Of a stretch of 57,618 nt of DNA, positions 15,401 to 23,612 are shown one piece after another (the stretch's first letter is position 1; each line of letters begins with the position of its first letter). The stretch is from contig URFF01000003.1 in NCBI GenBank assembly GCA_900546995.1, positions 1-57,618 on the forward strand, given 5' to 3'. The DNA is from an uncultured Sutterella sp. Lineage in GTDB: Bacteria > Pseudomonadota > Gammaproteobacteria > Burkholderiales > Burkholderiaceae_F. A program made the position numbers and the translations under genes. Below the pieces are notes generated by a model. It was not told the DNA's origin, did no database searches, and saw only the letters and a program-made list of their open reading frames with translations.

Positions 15401-16545
15401 TGAATGCCATCGTGTTGGGGCATCAAAAGCGTGAGAGCGTGATTGAAGGCGCTAAAGTGGGTGACGTGCTTCTCGTGACTTATGGGGTGCTCGCAAGCGA
15501 TGCTGCTTTGTTTACCAAGAAATCTTGGTCAACGGTCATTTTGGATGAAGCGCACACCATTAAAAATCGTGATACGAAGACCTCGAAAGCCGTGATGCAA
15601 CTCAAAAGTGACGCTCGGGTGCTCTTAACCGGTACACCGCTTCAAAATCATTTAAGCGAGATCTGGAATCTCTTTGAATTCGCTAATCCGGGTTTATTAG
15701 GGAGCTTCCAAGACTTTAGTGAACGTTTTGTCATTGCGGTTGAGAAAAATCGGGATCGTGATCGTCAACGACTTTTAAAGCGAATTCTTTCGCCGTTTAT
15801 TCTTCGTCGTACAAAGGCTGAAGTACTCGATGAATTACCGGAAAAGACCGAAGTGACGCTAAGAGTCGAGCTGAGTGACGAAGAGCGAGCGCTATACGAA
15901 AATCTTCGTCAACGTGCATCCGTTAATTTGGAATCCGGCAAAATCAATCCGATTGAAGCGTTGGCAGAACTCACGAAACTTCGCCAAGCGGCCTGCAACG
16001 CCCGTTTGGTCAATCCAACGTTAAAACTGGAGTCTTCCAAAACGAAAGCGTTTTTGGAGCTCGTCGACGAATTGCACGAAGGCGGCCATCGGGCACTCGT
16101 TTTCAGTCAATTCACGTCGCACTTGGCGCTTATTCGTGAAGCGCTCGATGCGAAAGGAATTGAGTATCTGTACTTGGATGGGGCAACGCCTGCTTCAGAG
16201 CGGCATAAATTGGTTGAGCAATTCCAACACGGTAGTCAGCCGCTCTTTTTAATTAGCTTGAAAGCGGGTGGCACGGGACTCAATCTCACGGCAGCCGACT
16301 ACATCATCCATTTGGATCCTTGGTGGAACCCCGCAATCGAAGATCAGGCCTCTGACCGTGCTTATCGAATCGGACAGGAAAATCCGGTGACGATTTATCG
16401 GTTGATTGCCCAAAATACGATCGAAGAGAAAATCTTGCGGTTGCATGAAACGAAGAAATCGTTAGCCGATGCGCTTCTTGAAGGCTCGGATCTCTCAAGC
16501 CGCTTGAGTCGAGATGAAATTTTGCGTCTATTGGCCGAGGCTTAA
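12481..16545 (+). CDS. SNF2-family DEAD/DEAH-box helicase
   Basis: The C-terminal half (from about residue 890) is a complete Swi2/Snf2 ATPase. It contains LRPYQVEGFEWL, Walker A in DDMGLGKTLQA (about residue 930), DEAH in ILDEAHTIKN (about 1020), LLTGTPLQNHLSEIWNLFEF, and helicase-C motifs SLKAGGTGLNLTAADYII and QASDRAYRIGQ. These enzymes translocate on double-stranded DNA and remodel protein-DNA complexes such as stalled polymerase. The first roughly 880 residues are not a domain recognised here, although they probably include a SWIM-less variant of the bacterial SNF2 N-terminal region. ATG 12481 was preferred over the in-frame TTG at 12475. At about 1,354 residues it is large for the family. 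The preceding spermidine-synthase-like gene is 27 bases away. Confidence 0.9.
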   Translation: MVTRKLKEPVRQCSAADVLAVLFCLGDGVNFWRLRDHKFFKGTDATNQIQKLIRADYINEVHESFWTYLQLSPKGFKRLMSEFNTEQLPVLKAAILEDNWNLLGSLFACQFLSQLFEFRQKQSVEKNEQLDENEQYQSFVASHLFSVSALFVDLDDWRGILDLQPLSFFETFLEKLREDYLTHWSVLCDLSSVEFALSHLPDGEDKATLHDWFVFYFGFMQQGLPNEQLKKLSRTGMYYPIVQAIQSMNAKEPSVEAVSLMKEALKRIGKKRQFDELIPDWLWGLALYRDRANRDSQKRLQTMASSSKLMNDAKRFSLWLIAMIGTDQDPTGDLEDVFYGPKYYDGEMGIEERISRAIFIATAFNFGFVKKLAANDPLLLALCKVFPIFNVDAARLTRSASYLEEQENQFGIKALFPDYIVKPHWEQVLDRLIAKESVKTVKPRENASVKARQRLAYFLDNTDESIAIKVQKSKDGVNWSKGTDLSYGAFAKGVEGMTEQDRTVAQCLKHPFGYVSRWILPWGNALEALIGSPNVFDANNPSNRLEVVKENVRIEVKSDSTGYRFESNVPDDFIPYQMTYVISWGADNRISVMAPSPEECSLLAEMRAMPAFPQEAKGKLTQYLELLSRTTPVMSELLENSETLQKRAGDSRITLRIQPTDESSYSVKALVHPIEGAALTCEPGKGLAFLATNVAGETIRVERDLKLEAKNFVELEVALQPIDDSRESEYTWQLDMIDCLTLLDIVREHATIACVEWPEGVKFTVSKAKINADALKLSVRDMGSWFTLEGHVQVDQKSVLTVAELLEKIRSAQGQFIRLGEKEYIALSESLRKQLQTLEGLTRKGKKTKDALTISAFNAGFIDDLSHEGVKIDADEAFKQLTQRIQAAKTLNPVIPSGLRAELRPYQVEGFEWLSRLSSWGAGALLADDMGLGKTLQAIALMLSRASEGPALVLMPAAVLFNWADEIRRFAPGLNAIVLGHQKRESVIEGAKVGDVLLVTYGVLASDAALFTKKSWSTVILDEAHTIKNRDTKTSKAVMQLKSDARVLLTGTPLQNHLSEIWNLFEFANPGLLGSFQDFSERFVIAVEKNRDRDRQRLLKRILSPFILRRTKAEVLDELPEKTEVTLRVELSDEERALYENLRQRASVNLESGKINPIEALAELTKLRQAACNARLVNPTLKLESSKTKAFLELVDELHEGGHRALVFSQFTSHLALIREALDAKGIEYLYLDGATPASERHKLVEQFQHGSQPLFLISLKAGGTGLNLTAADYIIHLDPWWNPAIEDQASDRAYRIGQENPVTIYRLIAQNTIEEKILRLHETKKSLADALLEGSDLSSRLSRDEILRLLAEA

Positions 16546-16571
16546 CATCCGATTTTTCGGGTAATGAAAGG

Positions 16572-16597
16572 GCGCTTTGTGGTTATTCGCAAAGCGC
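16572..16597 (+). terminator. Hairpin after SNF2 gene, weak terminator
   Basis: The arms GCGCTTTG/CAAAGCGC have a 10-nt loop, 26 bases after the SNF2 stop. No T-tract follows, so termination or mRNA 3' protection is only a possibility. Confidence 0.4.
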
Positions 16598-16707
16598 TCG
16601 TTCAATTGAGACGATCAACAAGAAAAAATCCTCGCGGACTGTACCACGAAAAGTCTGAAATCCGTTACAATTCAATTCTTTAAACTTCCTTTAGAAAATA
16701 CGCACAA

Positions 16708-17812
16708 ATGGAAGCTGAACGCATAAACCAAATTGAGGCGAAAATCTCCGACCTCACAGCTCGATTACGCGAGCTGAGGGGGTATCTTTGACATCGACCG
16801 TCAACAACGACGGCTCGAAGAAGTCAATCGCGAAATGGAAAATCCCGCTTTGTGGGACAATCCAGAAAACGCGCAAAAAGTCAGTAAAGAAAAGAAGCAC
16901 TTGGATGCCACGGTGGGGCTCTTTAATCAGTTAACCGTTGGGGTTAACGATGCGGCAGAGCTTTTTGAACTATCTATGGCCGAAGAGGATTATCCGACCG
17001 TGGAAGCCATCGGAGGCGACGTTGAACATCTGGAAAAGTCGGTGGAAAAGCTCGAATTTCAACGCATGTTCAACCAACCGATGGATCCGGCGAATTGCTT
17101 TTTGGAAATTCAGGCCGGTGCCGGTGGCACGGAGGCTCAGGACTGGGCGAGCATGCTCGAGCGCATGTACCTTCACTATGCCGAACGACAAGATTTCACG
17201 GTTGAAATTCAAGAAGAAAGTGAAGGGGAAGTCGCCGGCATCAAAGGCTGCACGATTTATATCAAGGGCGATTACGCTTATGGGCTTTTGCGTACCGAAA
17301 CCGGTATTCACCGTTTGGTGAGAAAAAGCCCCTTTGACTCAAACGCACGGCGTCACACCTCGTTTGCGAGTGTTTACGTCTATCCGGAAATCGATGATTC
17401 CTTTGAAGTGGAAATCAATCCAGCGGATCTTCGTATTGACGTCTTCCGAGCATCGGGTGCCGGTGGTCAGCACATTCAAAAGACCGAGTCGGCTGTGCGT
17501 ATTACCCACATTCCGACAGGCATTGTCACCGTTTGCCAAAATGACCGCAGCCAGCATCGCAACAAAGAGCAGGCGATGACGCAATTAAAGGCGAAGCTTT
17601 ACGAGCTGGAAATGCGAAAGCGTCGTGAAGTTCAGCAGCAAACGGAAGACGCGAAAAGCGATATCGGTTGGGGACATCAAATTCGTTCCTACGTGCTCGA
17701 TCAGTCGCGAGTGAAAGATTTACGCACTAACGTGGAAACCGGTAACACGCAAGCCGTGTTAGACGGTGATTTGGATCAATTTATTGAAGCAAGTCTCAAG
17801 CAGGGCGTTTAA
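16708..17812 (+). CDS. prfB: Peptide chain release factor 2 (programmed +1 frameshift)
   Basis: RF2 recognises UGA and UAA and triggers peptide release. The gene is read as 16708-16788 joined to 16790-17812 (367 residues). Translation starts MEAERINQIEAKI, reaches an in-frame TGA at 16789-16791, and shifts +1 to continue DIDRQQRRLEEV. The catalytic GGQ is in ASGAGGQHIQKTES, and the stop-recognition motif SPF is in VRKSPFDSNARRH. Length and layout match classical bacterial RF2. lysS follows after 33 bases, the order common in beta- and gammaproteobacteria. The frame starting at 16835 is only the internal remainder of the second part. Confidence 0.97.
16777..16792 (+). promoter_or_regulatory. 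prfB autoregulatory +1 frameshift site
   Basis: A Shine-Dalgarno-like AGGGGG is followed, after the 3-nt spacer TAT, by CTT TGA C. When RF2 is scarce, ribosomes pause at TGA, and the internal anti-SD pairing pushes them +1 so that GAC is read. All parts of the established E. coli mechanism are present. Confidence 0.95.
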
Positions 17813-17845
17813 GCGCAGCCGAGACCAACAAAAAGGACTAAAAAA

Positions 17846-19360
17846 ATGGCAGAAAACAAGGTTGAAGCCGTTCAGACGGCCGAAGACGAAAATCACATCA
17901 TCGCAGAACGCCGTGCCAAGCTTCTGAAGTGGCGCGAAGAAGGTCACGCCTACCCGAATGATTTTGTTCGTAAAGATTTGTTCGGTGATTTGCGTGCAGC
18001 CTACGGTGAAATGGATGCCGAAGCGCTCGAAGCCAAAGCGGTTGACGTGACGGTGGCCGGTCGCATGATGCTCAAGCGCATCATGGGTAAAGCTTCCTTT
18101 GCAACCGTTCGCGATGTGAGCGGCACAATGCAGTATTTCTTGTCGGCCGCAGAAATGGGCGATGAAGCCTATCAAATGTTTAAGGGTTTGGATATCGGCG
18201 ATATCATCGGCGCCGAAGGTGTTCTCTTTAAGACAAAGCGTGGCGAGTTATCCATTCGCGTGCGTAAGCTTCGTCTTTTAAGTAAAGCGATTCGTCCCTT
18301 GGCTGAGAAGTTTAAGGGCCTTTCTGATCAAGAGCTTTGCTATCGTCAACGCTATCTTGATCTCATCATGAATGAAGATAGCCGTGCCCGCTTCTTAAAG
18401 CGCTCGCAAATCGTCGCGGAAATTCGTCGTTACATGATCGATAACCGCTTCATGGAAGTGGAAACGCCGATGTTGCACCCGATTCCGGGTGGTGCTAACG
18501 CCAAGCCCTTTATCACGCATCACAATGCGCTTGATATGGACATGTACCTTCGTATTGCGCCGGAACTTTACTTGAAGCGCTTGGTTGTGGGTGGCTTTGA
18601 ACGCGTCTTTGAATTAAACCGTAATTTCCGCAACGAAGGTGTGGACGTGCGCCACAACCCGGAATTTACGATGATGGAATTTTATGCGACCTATTGGACG
18701 TATAAAGACCAAATGGATTTCACCGAAGCGCTTTTGCGCCATGTGGCTGAAACGGTGACCGGTAGCGCTGTGGTCAATTACCAAGGTATGGAAATTGATC
18801 TTTCCAAACCGTTTGCCCGTATGACGCCGCGTGAAGCGATTTTGAAAAACGCGCCGCAATACACTGTTGAGCAGCTCGATGATGACACGTTCCTTCGTAA
18901 CGAATTGAAGCGCTTGGGCGCTCCGCAACCGGATTACGTCGGTCACGGTGCTTTGGAAATGGCCCTTTTTGATGAAGTGGCTGAATCCAAGTTGATTCAA
19001 CCGACCTTTGTGATCGATTACCCGGTGGAAATTTCGCCGTTGGCTCGTGCGTCCGATGCCGATCCGTCCATCACGGAACGCTTTGAGCTTTATATCGCCG
19101 GCCGCGAAACGGCTAACGGATTCTCCGAATTGAATGACCCGGAAGATCAAGCTGCTCGCTTCAAGGCTCAGGCTGACGCGAAGGCTCACGGTGATGATGA
19201 AGCCATGTACTATGATTCCGACTATATCCGTGCGTTGGAATTTGGTTTACCGCCCACTGGTGGTTGCGGTATCGGTATTGACCGTTTTGTGATGCTTTTA
19301 ACGGACGCACCGAGTATTCGTGACGTTTTGCTCTTCCCGCATATGCGTCCTGAGGCTTAA
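17846..19360 (+). CDS. lysS: Lysyl-tRNA synthetase, class II
   Basis: LysRS charges tRNA-Lys with lysine. The 504 residues include an N-terminal OB-fold anticodon-binding domain (VTVAGRMMLKRIMGKASFATVRD). Class II catalytic motifs follow: motif 1 around IRRYMIDNRFMEVETPML, motif 2 around FELNRNFRNEGVDVRHNPEF, and motif 3 in GGCGIGIDRFVMLLTD. The end, IRDVLLFPHMRPE, is the family's standard C-terminus. The ribosome binding site AAGGA lies seven bases before ATG. It probably shares a transcript with prfB. Confidence 0.97.
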   Translation: MAENKVEAVQTAEDENHIIAERRAKLLKWREEGHAYPNDFVRKDLFGDLRAAYGEMDAEALEAKAVDVTVAGRMMLKRIMGKASFATVRDVSGTMQYFLSAAEMGDEAYQMFKGLDIGDIIGAEGVLFKTKRGELSIRVRKLRLLSKAIRPLAEKFKGLSDQELCYRQRYLDLIMNEDSRARFLKRSQIVAEIRRYMIDNRFMEVETPMLHPIPGGANAKPFITHHNALDMDMYLRIAPELYLKRLVVGGFERVFELNRNFRNEGVDVRHNPEFTMMEFYATYWTYKDQMDFTEALLRHVAETVTGSAVVNYQGMEIDLSKPFARMTPREAILKNAPQYTVEQLDDDTFLRNELKRLGAPQPDYVGHGALEMALFDEVAESKLIQPTFVIDYPVEISPLARASDADPSITERFELYIAGRETANGFSELNDPEDQAARFKAQADAKAHGDDEAMYYDSDYIRALEFGLPPTGGCGIGIDRFVMLLTDAPSIRDVLLFPHMRPEA

Positions 19361-19401
19361 AATAAAAGCAAAGCTACCAACGTTTTATAAGGTGTTTTGT
19401 T

Positions 19402-20277
19402 ATGACGCAATCCTCTTTAAGCATGTACGAAGTCCTGTCGCTTGAGAGCGTCTATAAGGAATTAAAAGAAAAGCTGACTCAGCCGTTACCGGAAGGGATT
19501 TTCCTTTTTAAGGCGGCCGGGGAAACCATCGGTTACCTCAGTAAGGATGTCGCTTTGAAGATGGCTACCATTTCCAGCGAATTTCGCGTGGAAAACAATC
19601 AGCTCATCATGGCTGATGACGCCTTGGTGACCATGCAAACAAAAACCAATGCCATGCGTAAGGCCGCAGCGCTTTTGCATCAATTGGGGATCGTGAAGAA
19701 TCCCGCAAGCGAGCTTGTTGATGTCAAGGCGGGTCCCTTGGATCCGGTGTTTTGCCAAGCACCGAGAGAGTTAACGCGCGTGTTGGGTTTGATGACGACA
19801 TCCGTGCGTGTCACAGGCTACGATGAAGCCGGTCGTATGATTTTCGGCAAGCGTTTGAACGAAAAACCCATCGGCGGCGGTCTTTGGGATAGCATGACCG
19901 CAGGTCTTGTGAAAGCAAGCGAAGAGCCCAAACAGGCACTTTATCGTGAGCTTTACGAAGAGGCAGGCTTTGTGGCAGAAGATGTCGAACTCACCGAAGG
20001 TGCCCGTTTTGTGCAAGAACTGATCGTTCCGGAAGGGTTCTTGCGTGAACAGGTTCTTAGCTTTGACGCGACCATCAAGAAGGGGTTGACGCCTCATAAC
20101 TACGACGGTCAGGTTTCTGAATTCATGGCGATGACGCCTGAGGAAATCGTGAAGTCGATTCAAGCCGGAGAAATGATGTATGCGGCCGGCATCGCAGCAA
20201 TTGAAAGTATCGAACGCCGTGCAGGTCGCCGCATTGAAGATCGCTGGTTGCGTTATCGCGGACAGATTTGGATCTAA
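19402..20277 (+). CDS. Nudix hydrolase (DUF4743-type N-terminal domain)
   Basis: The 291-residue protein has a perfect Nudix box, GLVKASEEPKQALYRELYEE followed by AGF (about residues 166-188). It fits G-x5-E-x7-REUxEExGU, the Mg-binding catalytic helix of enzymes that cleave nucleoside diphosphates linked to another moiety. An N-terminal domain of about 120 residues (ESVYKELKEKL.., FLFKAAGETIGYLSKDVA) resembles the DUF4743 region found before Nudix domains in thiamine-pyrophosphokinase-related and similar hydrolases. The substrate cannot be predicted. AAGGTG lies seven bases before ATG. It sits 41 bases after lysS on the same strand and ends in its own terminator. Confidence 0.88.
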   Translation: MTQSSLSMYEVLSLESVYKELKEKLTQPLPEGIFLFKAAGETIGYLSKDVALKMATISSEFRVENNQLIMADDALVTMQTKTNAMRKAAALLHQLGIVKNPASELVDVKAGPLDPVFCQAPRELTRVLGLMTTSVRVTGYDEAGRMIFGKRLNEKPIGGGLWDSMTAGLVKASEEPKQALYRELYEEAGFVAEDVELTEGARFVQELIVPEGFLREQVLSFDATIKKGLTPHNYDGQVSEFMAMTPEEIVKSIQAGEMMYAAGIAAIESIERRAGRRIEDRWLRYRGQIWI

Positions 20278-20301
20278 AACATTCGGCTGTCCATAGCCAA
20301 A

Positions 20302-20339
20302 AGGACTGTCACCATGATCGGTGCCGGTCCTTTTTTTTT
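20302..20339 (+). terminator. Rho-independent terminator after Nudix gene
   Basis: The stems GGAC/GTCC and CACC/GGTG, with a small internal loop, are followed by nine T residues. Confidence 0.85.
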
Positions 20340-20386
20340 GTGGGCACTTAACAAGCCAATTCAAGAAAGTTTGAAATTTCTCGATT

Positions 20387-20406
20387 TTGTTCGATATATC
20401 GAACAA
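20387..20406. promoter_or_regulatory. Perfect 20-bp palindrome, possible operator
   Basis: TTGTTCGATATATCGAACAA is fully self-complementary. A second, partial copy TTGTTCGATAT lies at 20427-20437, 40 bp (about four helical turns) away. The pair lies between two convergent genes rather than at a promoter. The GTTCGA-TCGAAC core resembles operators of some IclR-family regulators, but no regulator gene is adjacent and the binding protein is unknown. Confidence 0.45.
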
Positions 20407-20473
20407 TTTTGAATTTTTCTAGCCTATTGTTCGATATGGATTGACGATCTTGATCATTTAGTCTCAAAAGGCT

Positions 20474-20507
20474 AAAAAAAACAGCGCCGCTTGAAAGCGG
20501 CGCTGTT
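20474..20507 (-). terminator. Rho-independent terminator of the DcuC-family gene
   Basis: An 11-bp perfect stem (AACAGCGCCGC/GCGGCGCTGTT) is followed on the minus strand by a T-run (the A-run at 20474-20480). It lies 30 bases downstream of the transporter stop. Confidence 0.88.
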
Positions 20508-20536
20508 TGATATTGAAAGGTTTTAAATCAATCGTA

Positions 20537-21805
20537 CTAAACGATGATCAAAGCCAAGACGACCGTGGAGATAAAGCACGGAACAATCGTGCGCTTAGCC
20601 ACTTCAATCGGGTTAGCCATAGCGATACCAGCCACAATCACCATAGCACCGGCAATCGGCGAAGAGGTACGGCCCAAGGAACCGGCCAAGAAGGCCAAGG
20701 CACCCAAGTGCGGGACGTCCATGCCGAAGGCTTCAGCGTGCGGCGTAACGGCTTCGTTAAAGGCAAACGTGGCGGCGTCACCGGAACCGGTGATCGTACC
20801 CAAGAACCACGGACCTAAAGAACCACCCCAACGGGCGATGTCATTGGATTCACGCAACACGGCGATGAAGGTGTCGATCAAACCGGCAGAACGCAAACCT
20901 TGAGCGAACACACCAGCAGCGATGATGATACCTAAGATGTTGCCGTAGCCTTTGCCCATACCGTTGAAGAACGACTTGGAGAAGTCTTGAGGATTGACGC
21001 GGGTGATGAGTAACGTCAAAACAGCACCCAAGACCATGGCTTGAGCCACGCCCATCTTGATAACGGGCAAGCAGGTGTTACCGAGAACGAGGATTACGAT
21101 CGGGATCAACGGCACGAAAGCGTAGATCGGGTTCGGACGTTCGATGTGAACTTGTTCGTGTTCGGTGCTGATTTGGATGTTGTCGGTGGCTTCGCCCTTA
21201 TCGCGGAAGATCATGCACATCACGAGAATACCGACAATACCGATGGCGTAGATCACGCAGCTAAACGGCAAGTGCAAAGCGATGAAGTCCATGATTTCCA
21301 TGTCGGAGATCTTGGCGATGTACACGTTGTGGGCAGAGCCCGGCGAGACAACACCACCATAGGTACCCATCATTACGGAAGCGGCAGCGGCAGCCGGGCG
21401 GATACCGGCGCGGAGCATCACCGGAATCAACGTGGAACCCACGGCAGCAGCACAACCGGAAGCCGACGGAATGGCGACGTTAACGAACATCGTCACGGCC
21501 GTGCAAACCGGAATCAAGAAGATACCCAAACCGCGAATCGGCTTAGAGAGCAAGGCAACCAAGTGTTGGTCGCACTTGGTGTAAGAAGAGACATATGCAA
21601 AACCCATGGAGGCGCAAATACCCATGATCAAACCGCTATTGGTCATGGATTTTGCAAAGCCGTTAAAGGCATCCATCGGTTGCAATGACATCAAGCACAA
21701 AATAAGGCCGGCCGTAAACAAAACCAAGCGCGTTTCATAACGCTTGATCAATGCCGCAATCGTCAAAATAACGACTACCACGGCAAGCCAGTTCAGTAGA
21801 GTCAT
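20537..21805 (-). CDS. DcuC-family anaerobic C4-dicarboxylate carrier
   Basis: This 422-residue integral membrane protein has about 12 hydrophobic segments distributed along its length. Family features include IPSASGCAAAVGSTLIPVMLRAGIRPAAAAAS in the first half. In the second half are AAGVFAQGLRSAGLIDTF, TITGSGDAATFAFNEAVTPH and GSLGRTSSPIAGAMVIVAGIA, which align with E. coli DcuC from memory. DcuC proteins exchange or export succinate and fumarate/malate during anaerobic growth, fitting an asaccharolytic gut anaerobe. The start has GGGGGA six bases upstream. It is monocistronic, ending in a strong terminator. The actual substrate is inferred from family. Confidence 0.85.
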   Translation of the reverse strand: MTLLNWLAVVVVILTIAALIKRYETRLVLFTAGLILCLMSLQPMDAFNGFAKSMTNSGLIMGICASMGFAYVSSYTKCDQHLVALLSKPIRGLGIFLIPVCTAVTMFVNVAIPSASGCAAAVGSTLIPVMLRAGIRPAAAAASVMMGTYGGVVSPGSAHNVYIAKISDMEIMDFIALHLPFSCVIYAIGIVGILVMCMIFRDKGEATDNIQISTEHEQVHIERPNPIYAFVPLIPIVILVLGNTCLPVIKMGVAQAMVLGAVLTLLITRVNPQDFSKSFFNGMGKGYGNILGIIIAAGVFAQGLRSAGLIDTFIAVLRESNDIARWGGSLGPWFLGTITGSGDAATFAFNEAVTPHAEAFGMDVPHLGALAFLAGSLGRTSSPIAGAMVIVAGIAMANPIEVAKRTIVPCFISTVVLALIIV

Positions 21806-21953
21806 AACAATCCCCCGGGAAAGTAGTTAATAAGAATGGTTTGGGCCCAATTGTACTGAAAGCCCTATTTCCACGCCTTCATACTTTCCCTGAAAGAGAC
21901 TTTTTGAACTAAGGTGTTTTGCTTAGAAATGGGAATAACCCTTGCTTTTTGAG

Positions 21954-23045
21954 CTAATCTTTTTGACCTTGTCCTTGTTGAAGTGTCAAAGTCAATATCG
22001 GTTCCTCGGTGACGGTTTCAAGTGGTTGAACGCCATAGCGCACTCGATTGAAATCAATATTGGCGAGGTCGATCATGCGAATTTGTGCATTGACCGCGCT
22101 TCGATAATAGAGTTTGCGATGCGTCATGTCCGTGGAACTCGTCCATTGTGTGGCTGAAATGAGCGGACTTTCGTGATGTCCTTCGTTCATTTCGAGCCCA
22201 ATCGGGATGTCAAAGGTATTTAAAATCGAGAAACTGTAAAGCACAGCTTCTTTCGCGCTTGGTAACTTTGGGGCGGTTTCCTGCATGATGGCAGCCCGCA
22301 CAAAGCGTGATGCCGGCGAAATGTCACCGGGAATGCCGTATAGACCCGTCCCCATCCCGAATTGACTGAGGTTTAGCGGACCAAAAGTGCGATCGGCAAT
22401 AGCTCCGGTTTGCCAATTCATGTATTGGTTGAGGTTGGTTAAGTGCCACCCCAGATCAGGAGAATTCGTCAATACGCCGAGAGGATTGTCAATGATCTGC
22501 ATTTTCCCATCAATGATTTCCACGGCGATTTGCTCGCCCGTTGCATCCGCTATTCGGAAATGCACCGTCCCGGCTCCCTTGATGGTTTCAGCGATGCGAA
22601 GGTTGGCAATGCCCTTGCGGGCAGCCTCAACAGAATCGAATTGACCGAGGACATAGGCCACAAATTGCATGTCACCGATTGTTTTTGACGCTTGTGTTTT
22701 GTCGTAAGTGGGATAGCGACCGTATTTGGGAAAGAAAAAGAGTCCGGCAGAAAGCCCCTTCTCGTTTAATCCCTCAACAATGAAATTTTCACTTTCAATA
22801 CTTAATCCCACGAAACCGAAGCGGGTTTGGTAATGCAACCCGGGACCTTCAGCCGTTTGAGTTTGCACGGAATAATTTCGAGGCATTAAAACGATATCCG
22901 TTTTTAAAACCGAGGCGCCCCACTCAATGGTTCTGGCGACAATTTGAGATTGGTCGGCGCTTTCGAGCGAAATGCCGGTGCAAGCTTGGGCTGCATTGAA
23001 AGCCATCCCCAGTGAGAAGGCAAGTGTTGCGAGGTGTTTAAACAT
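21954..23045 (-). CDS. Secreted choloylglycine hydrolase-family Ntn amidase
   Basis: The protein (363 residues) has a signal peptide ending AFNAAQA, immediately followed by CTGIS. Cys22 would therefore be exposed as the N-terminal nucleophile of the mature periplasmic enzyme. Other conserved sites of the linear-amide C-N hydrolase (Ntn, PF02275) family are present: ARTIEW (Arg plus Glu-Trp, the Gram-negative cluster version), GLNEKGLSAGLFF, and VLTNSPDLGWHLTNLNQYM (the Asn-Ser-Pro site). Members cleave bile-salt amides, penicillin V or acyl-homoserine lactones. Which of these applies cannot be told from sequence alone. It lies 24 bases after a secreted rhodanese gene on the same strand, so the two are likely an operon of periplasmic proteins. 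Confidence 0.85.
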   Translation of the reverse strand: MFKHLATLAFSLGMAFNAAQACTGISLESADQSQIVARTIEWGASVLKTDIVLMPRNYSVQTQTAEGPGLHYQTRFGFVGLSIESENFIVEGLNEKGLSAGLFFFPKYGRYPTYDKTQASKTIGDMQFVAYVLGQFDSVEAARKGIANLRIAETIKGAGTVHFRIADATGEQIAVEIIDGKMQIIDNPLGVLTNSPDLGWHLTNLNQYMNWQTGAIADRTFGPLNLSQFGMGTGLYGIPGDISPASRFVRAAIMQETAPKLPSAKEAVLYSFSILNTFDIPIGLEMNEGHHESPLISATQWTSSTDMTHRKLYYRSAVNAQIRMIDLANIDFNRVRYGVQPLETVTEEPILTLTLQQGQGQKD

Positions 23046-23069
23046 AGGGGACTTTTCCTAATAGAACGA

Positions 23070-23504
23070 TTATTGAGCCTTTTTGCCGTTAACCAAACCA
23101 TACGGCCATTGAAGGATGCCGTACATGTTGTAGACCTGTTTATACCCGGTCTGGATTAAAATTTTGGAAGCCGCTTCAGCACGCACACCGCTTCGGCAAT
23201 GAACGAGCACGGGTTGATTAACATCAGGTTGCGCGGTGAGCATAGCACCCGGTTTCAGATAGGGAAGCGGAACATTGACTGATCCTGCGATAAAGCCTTC
23301 TGTGATTCGCTCAACCGGCATCCGAACGTCGATGACCACTACACCTTCTTTCATCATTTCACGAGCTTCAGAAGGAACGACCTTGTGGTAGGCGGGGTTT
23401 TCGAACGTAAGCGGCGTGGCCGGTTGCGGGGCAACGGGCTCCAGGGCCCATAGAGCCGAAGAAAAAGCACCGAGGATACAGAGCGTGGTAACTGATTTGA
23501 ACAT
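23070..23504 (-). CDS. Secreted rhodanese-like domain protein
   Basis: This 144-residue protein has an N-terminal signal peptide (SVTTLCILGAFSSALWA) and a single rhodanese domain. VVIDVRMPVERITEGFIAGSVNVPL is the substrate-strand region, and VLVHCRSGVRAEAA carries the active-site Cys in the six-residue loop CRSGVR. Single-domain periplasmic rhodaneses transfer sulfane sulfur or act in redox and sulfur handling. The specific acceptor is unknown. It is followed by the choloylglycine-hydrolase-family gene and is the probable first gene of the pair. It faces rarD across a short divergent region. Confidence 0.85.
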   Translation of the reverse strand: MFKSVTTLCILGAFSSALWALEPVAPQPATPLTFENPAYHKVVPSEAREMMKEGVVVIDVRMPVERITEGFIAGSVNVPLPYLKPGAMLTAQPDVNQPVLVHCRSGVRAEAASKILIQTGYKQVYNMYGILQWPYGLVNGKKAQ

Positions 23505-23612
23505 AGTGTGAACCCTCCCAGTGGTTTTGTGACTTTTTGATTGTAGTCTGAACCAATGGTGGAGTACACTCGTTAACCTGATCCTTTTGGCTAGATTTCT
23601 GAAAGTGTTGCG

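Noticed and set aside
18614..19189. 191-codon minus-strand ORF inside lysS
   Set aside because: It lies entirely antisense to a strongly conserved synthetase, and its protein has the biased composition of a shadow frame.
19771..20406. 211-codon minus-strand ORF over the Nudix gene
   Set aside because: It is antisense to the Nudix domain, with no ribosome binding site or family signature. Its start falls in the palindrome region.
21041..21688. 215-codon plus-strand ORF opposite the DcuC-family gene
   Set aside because: The His/Gly/Asp-rich translation is typical of the antisense of a membrane-protein gene. The opposite strand has a clear transporter.
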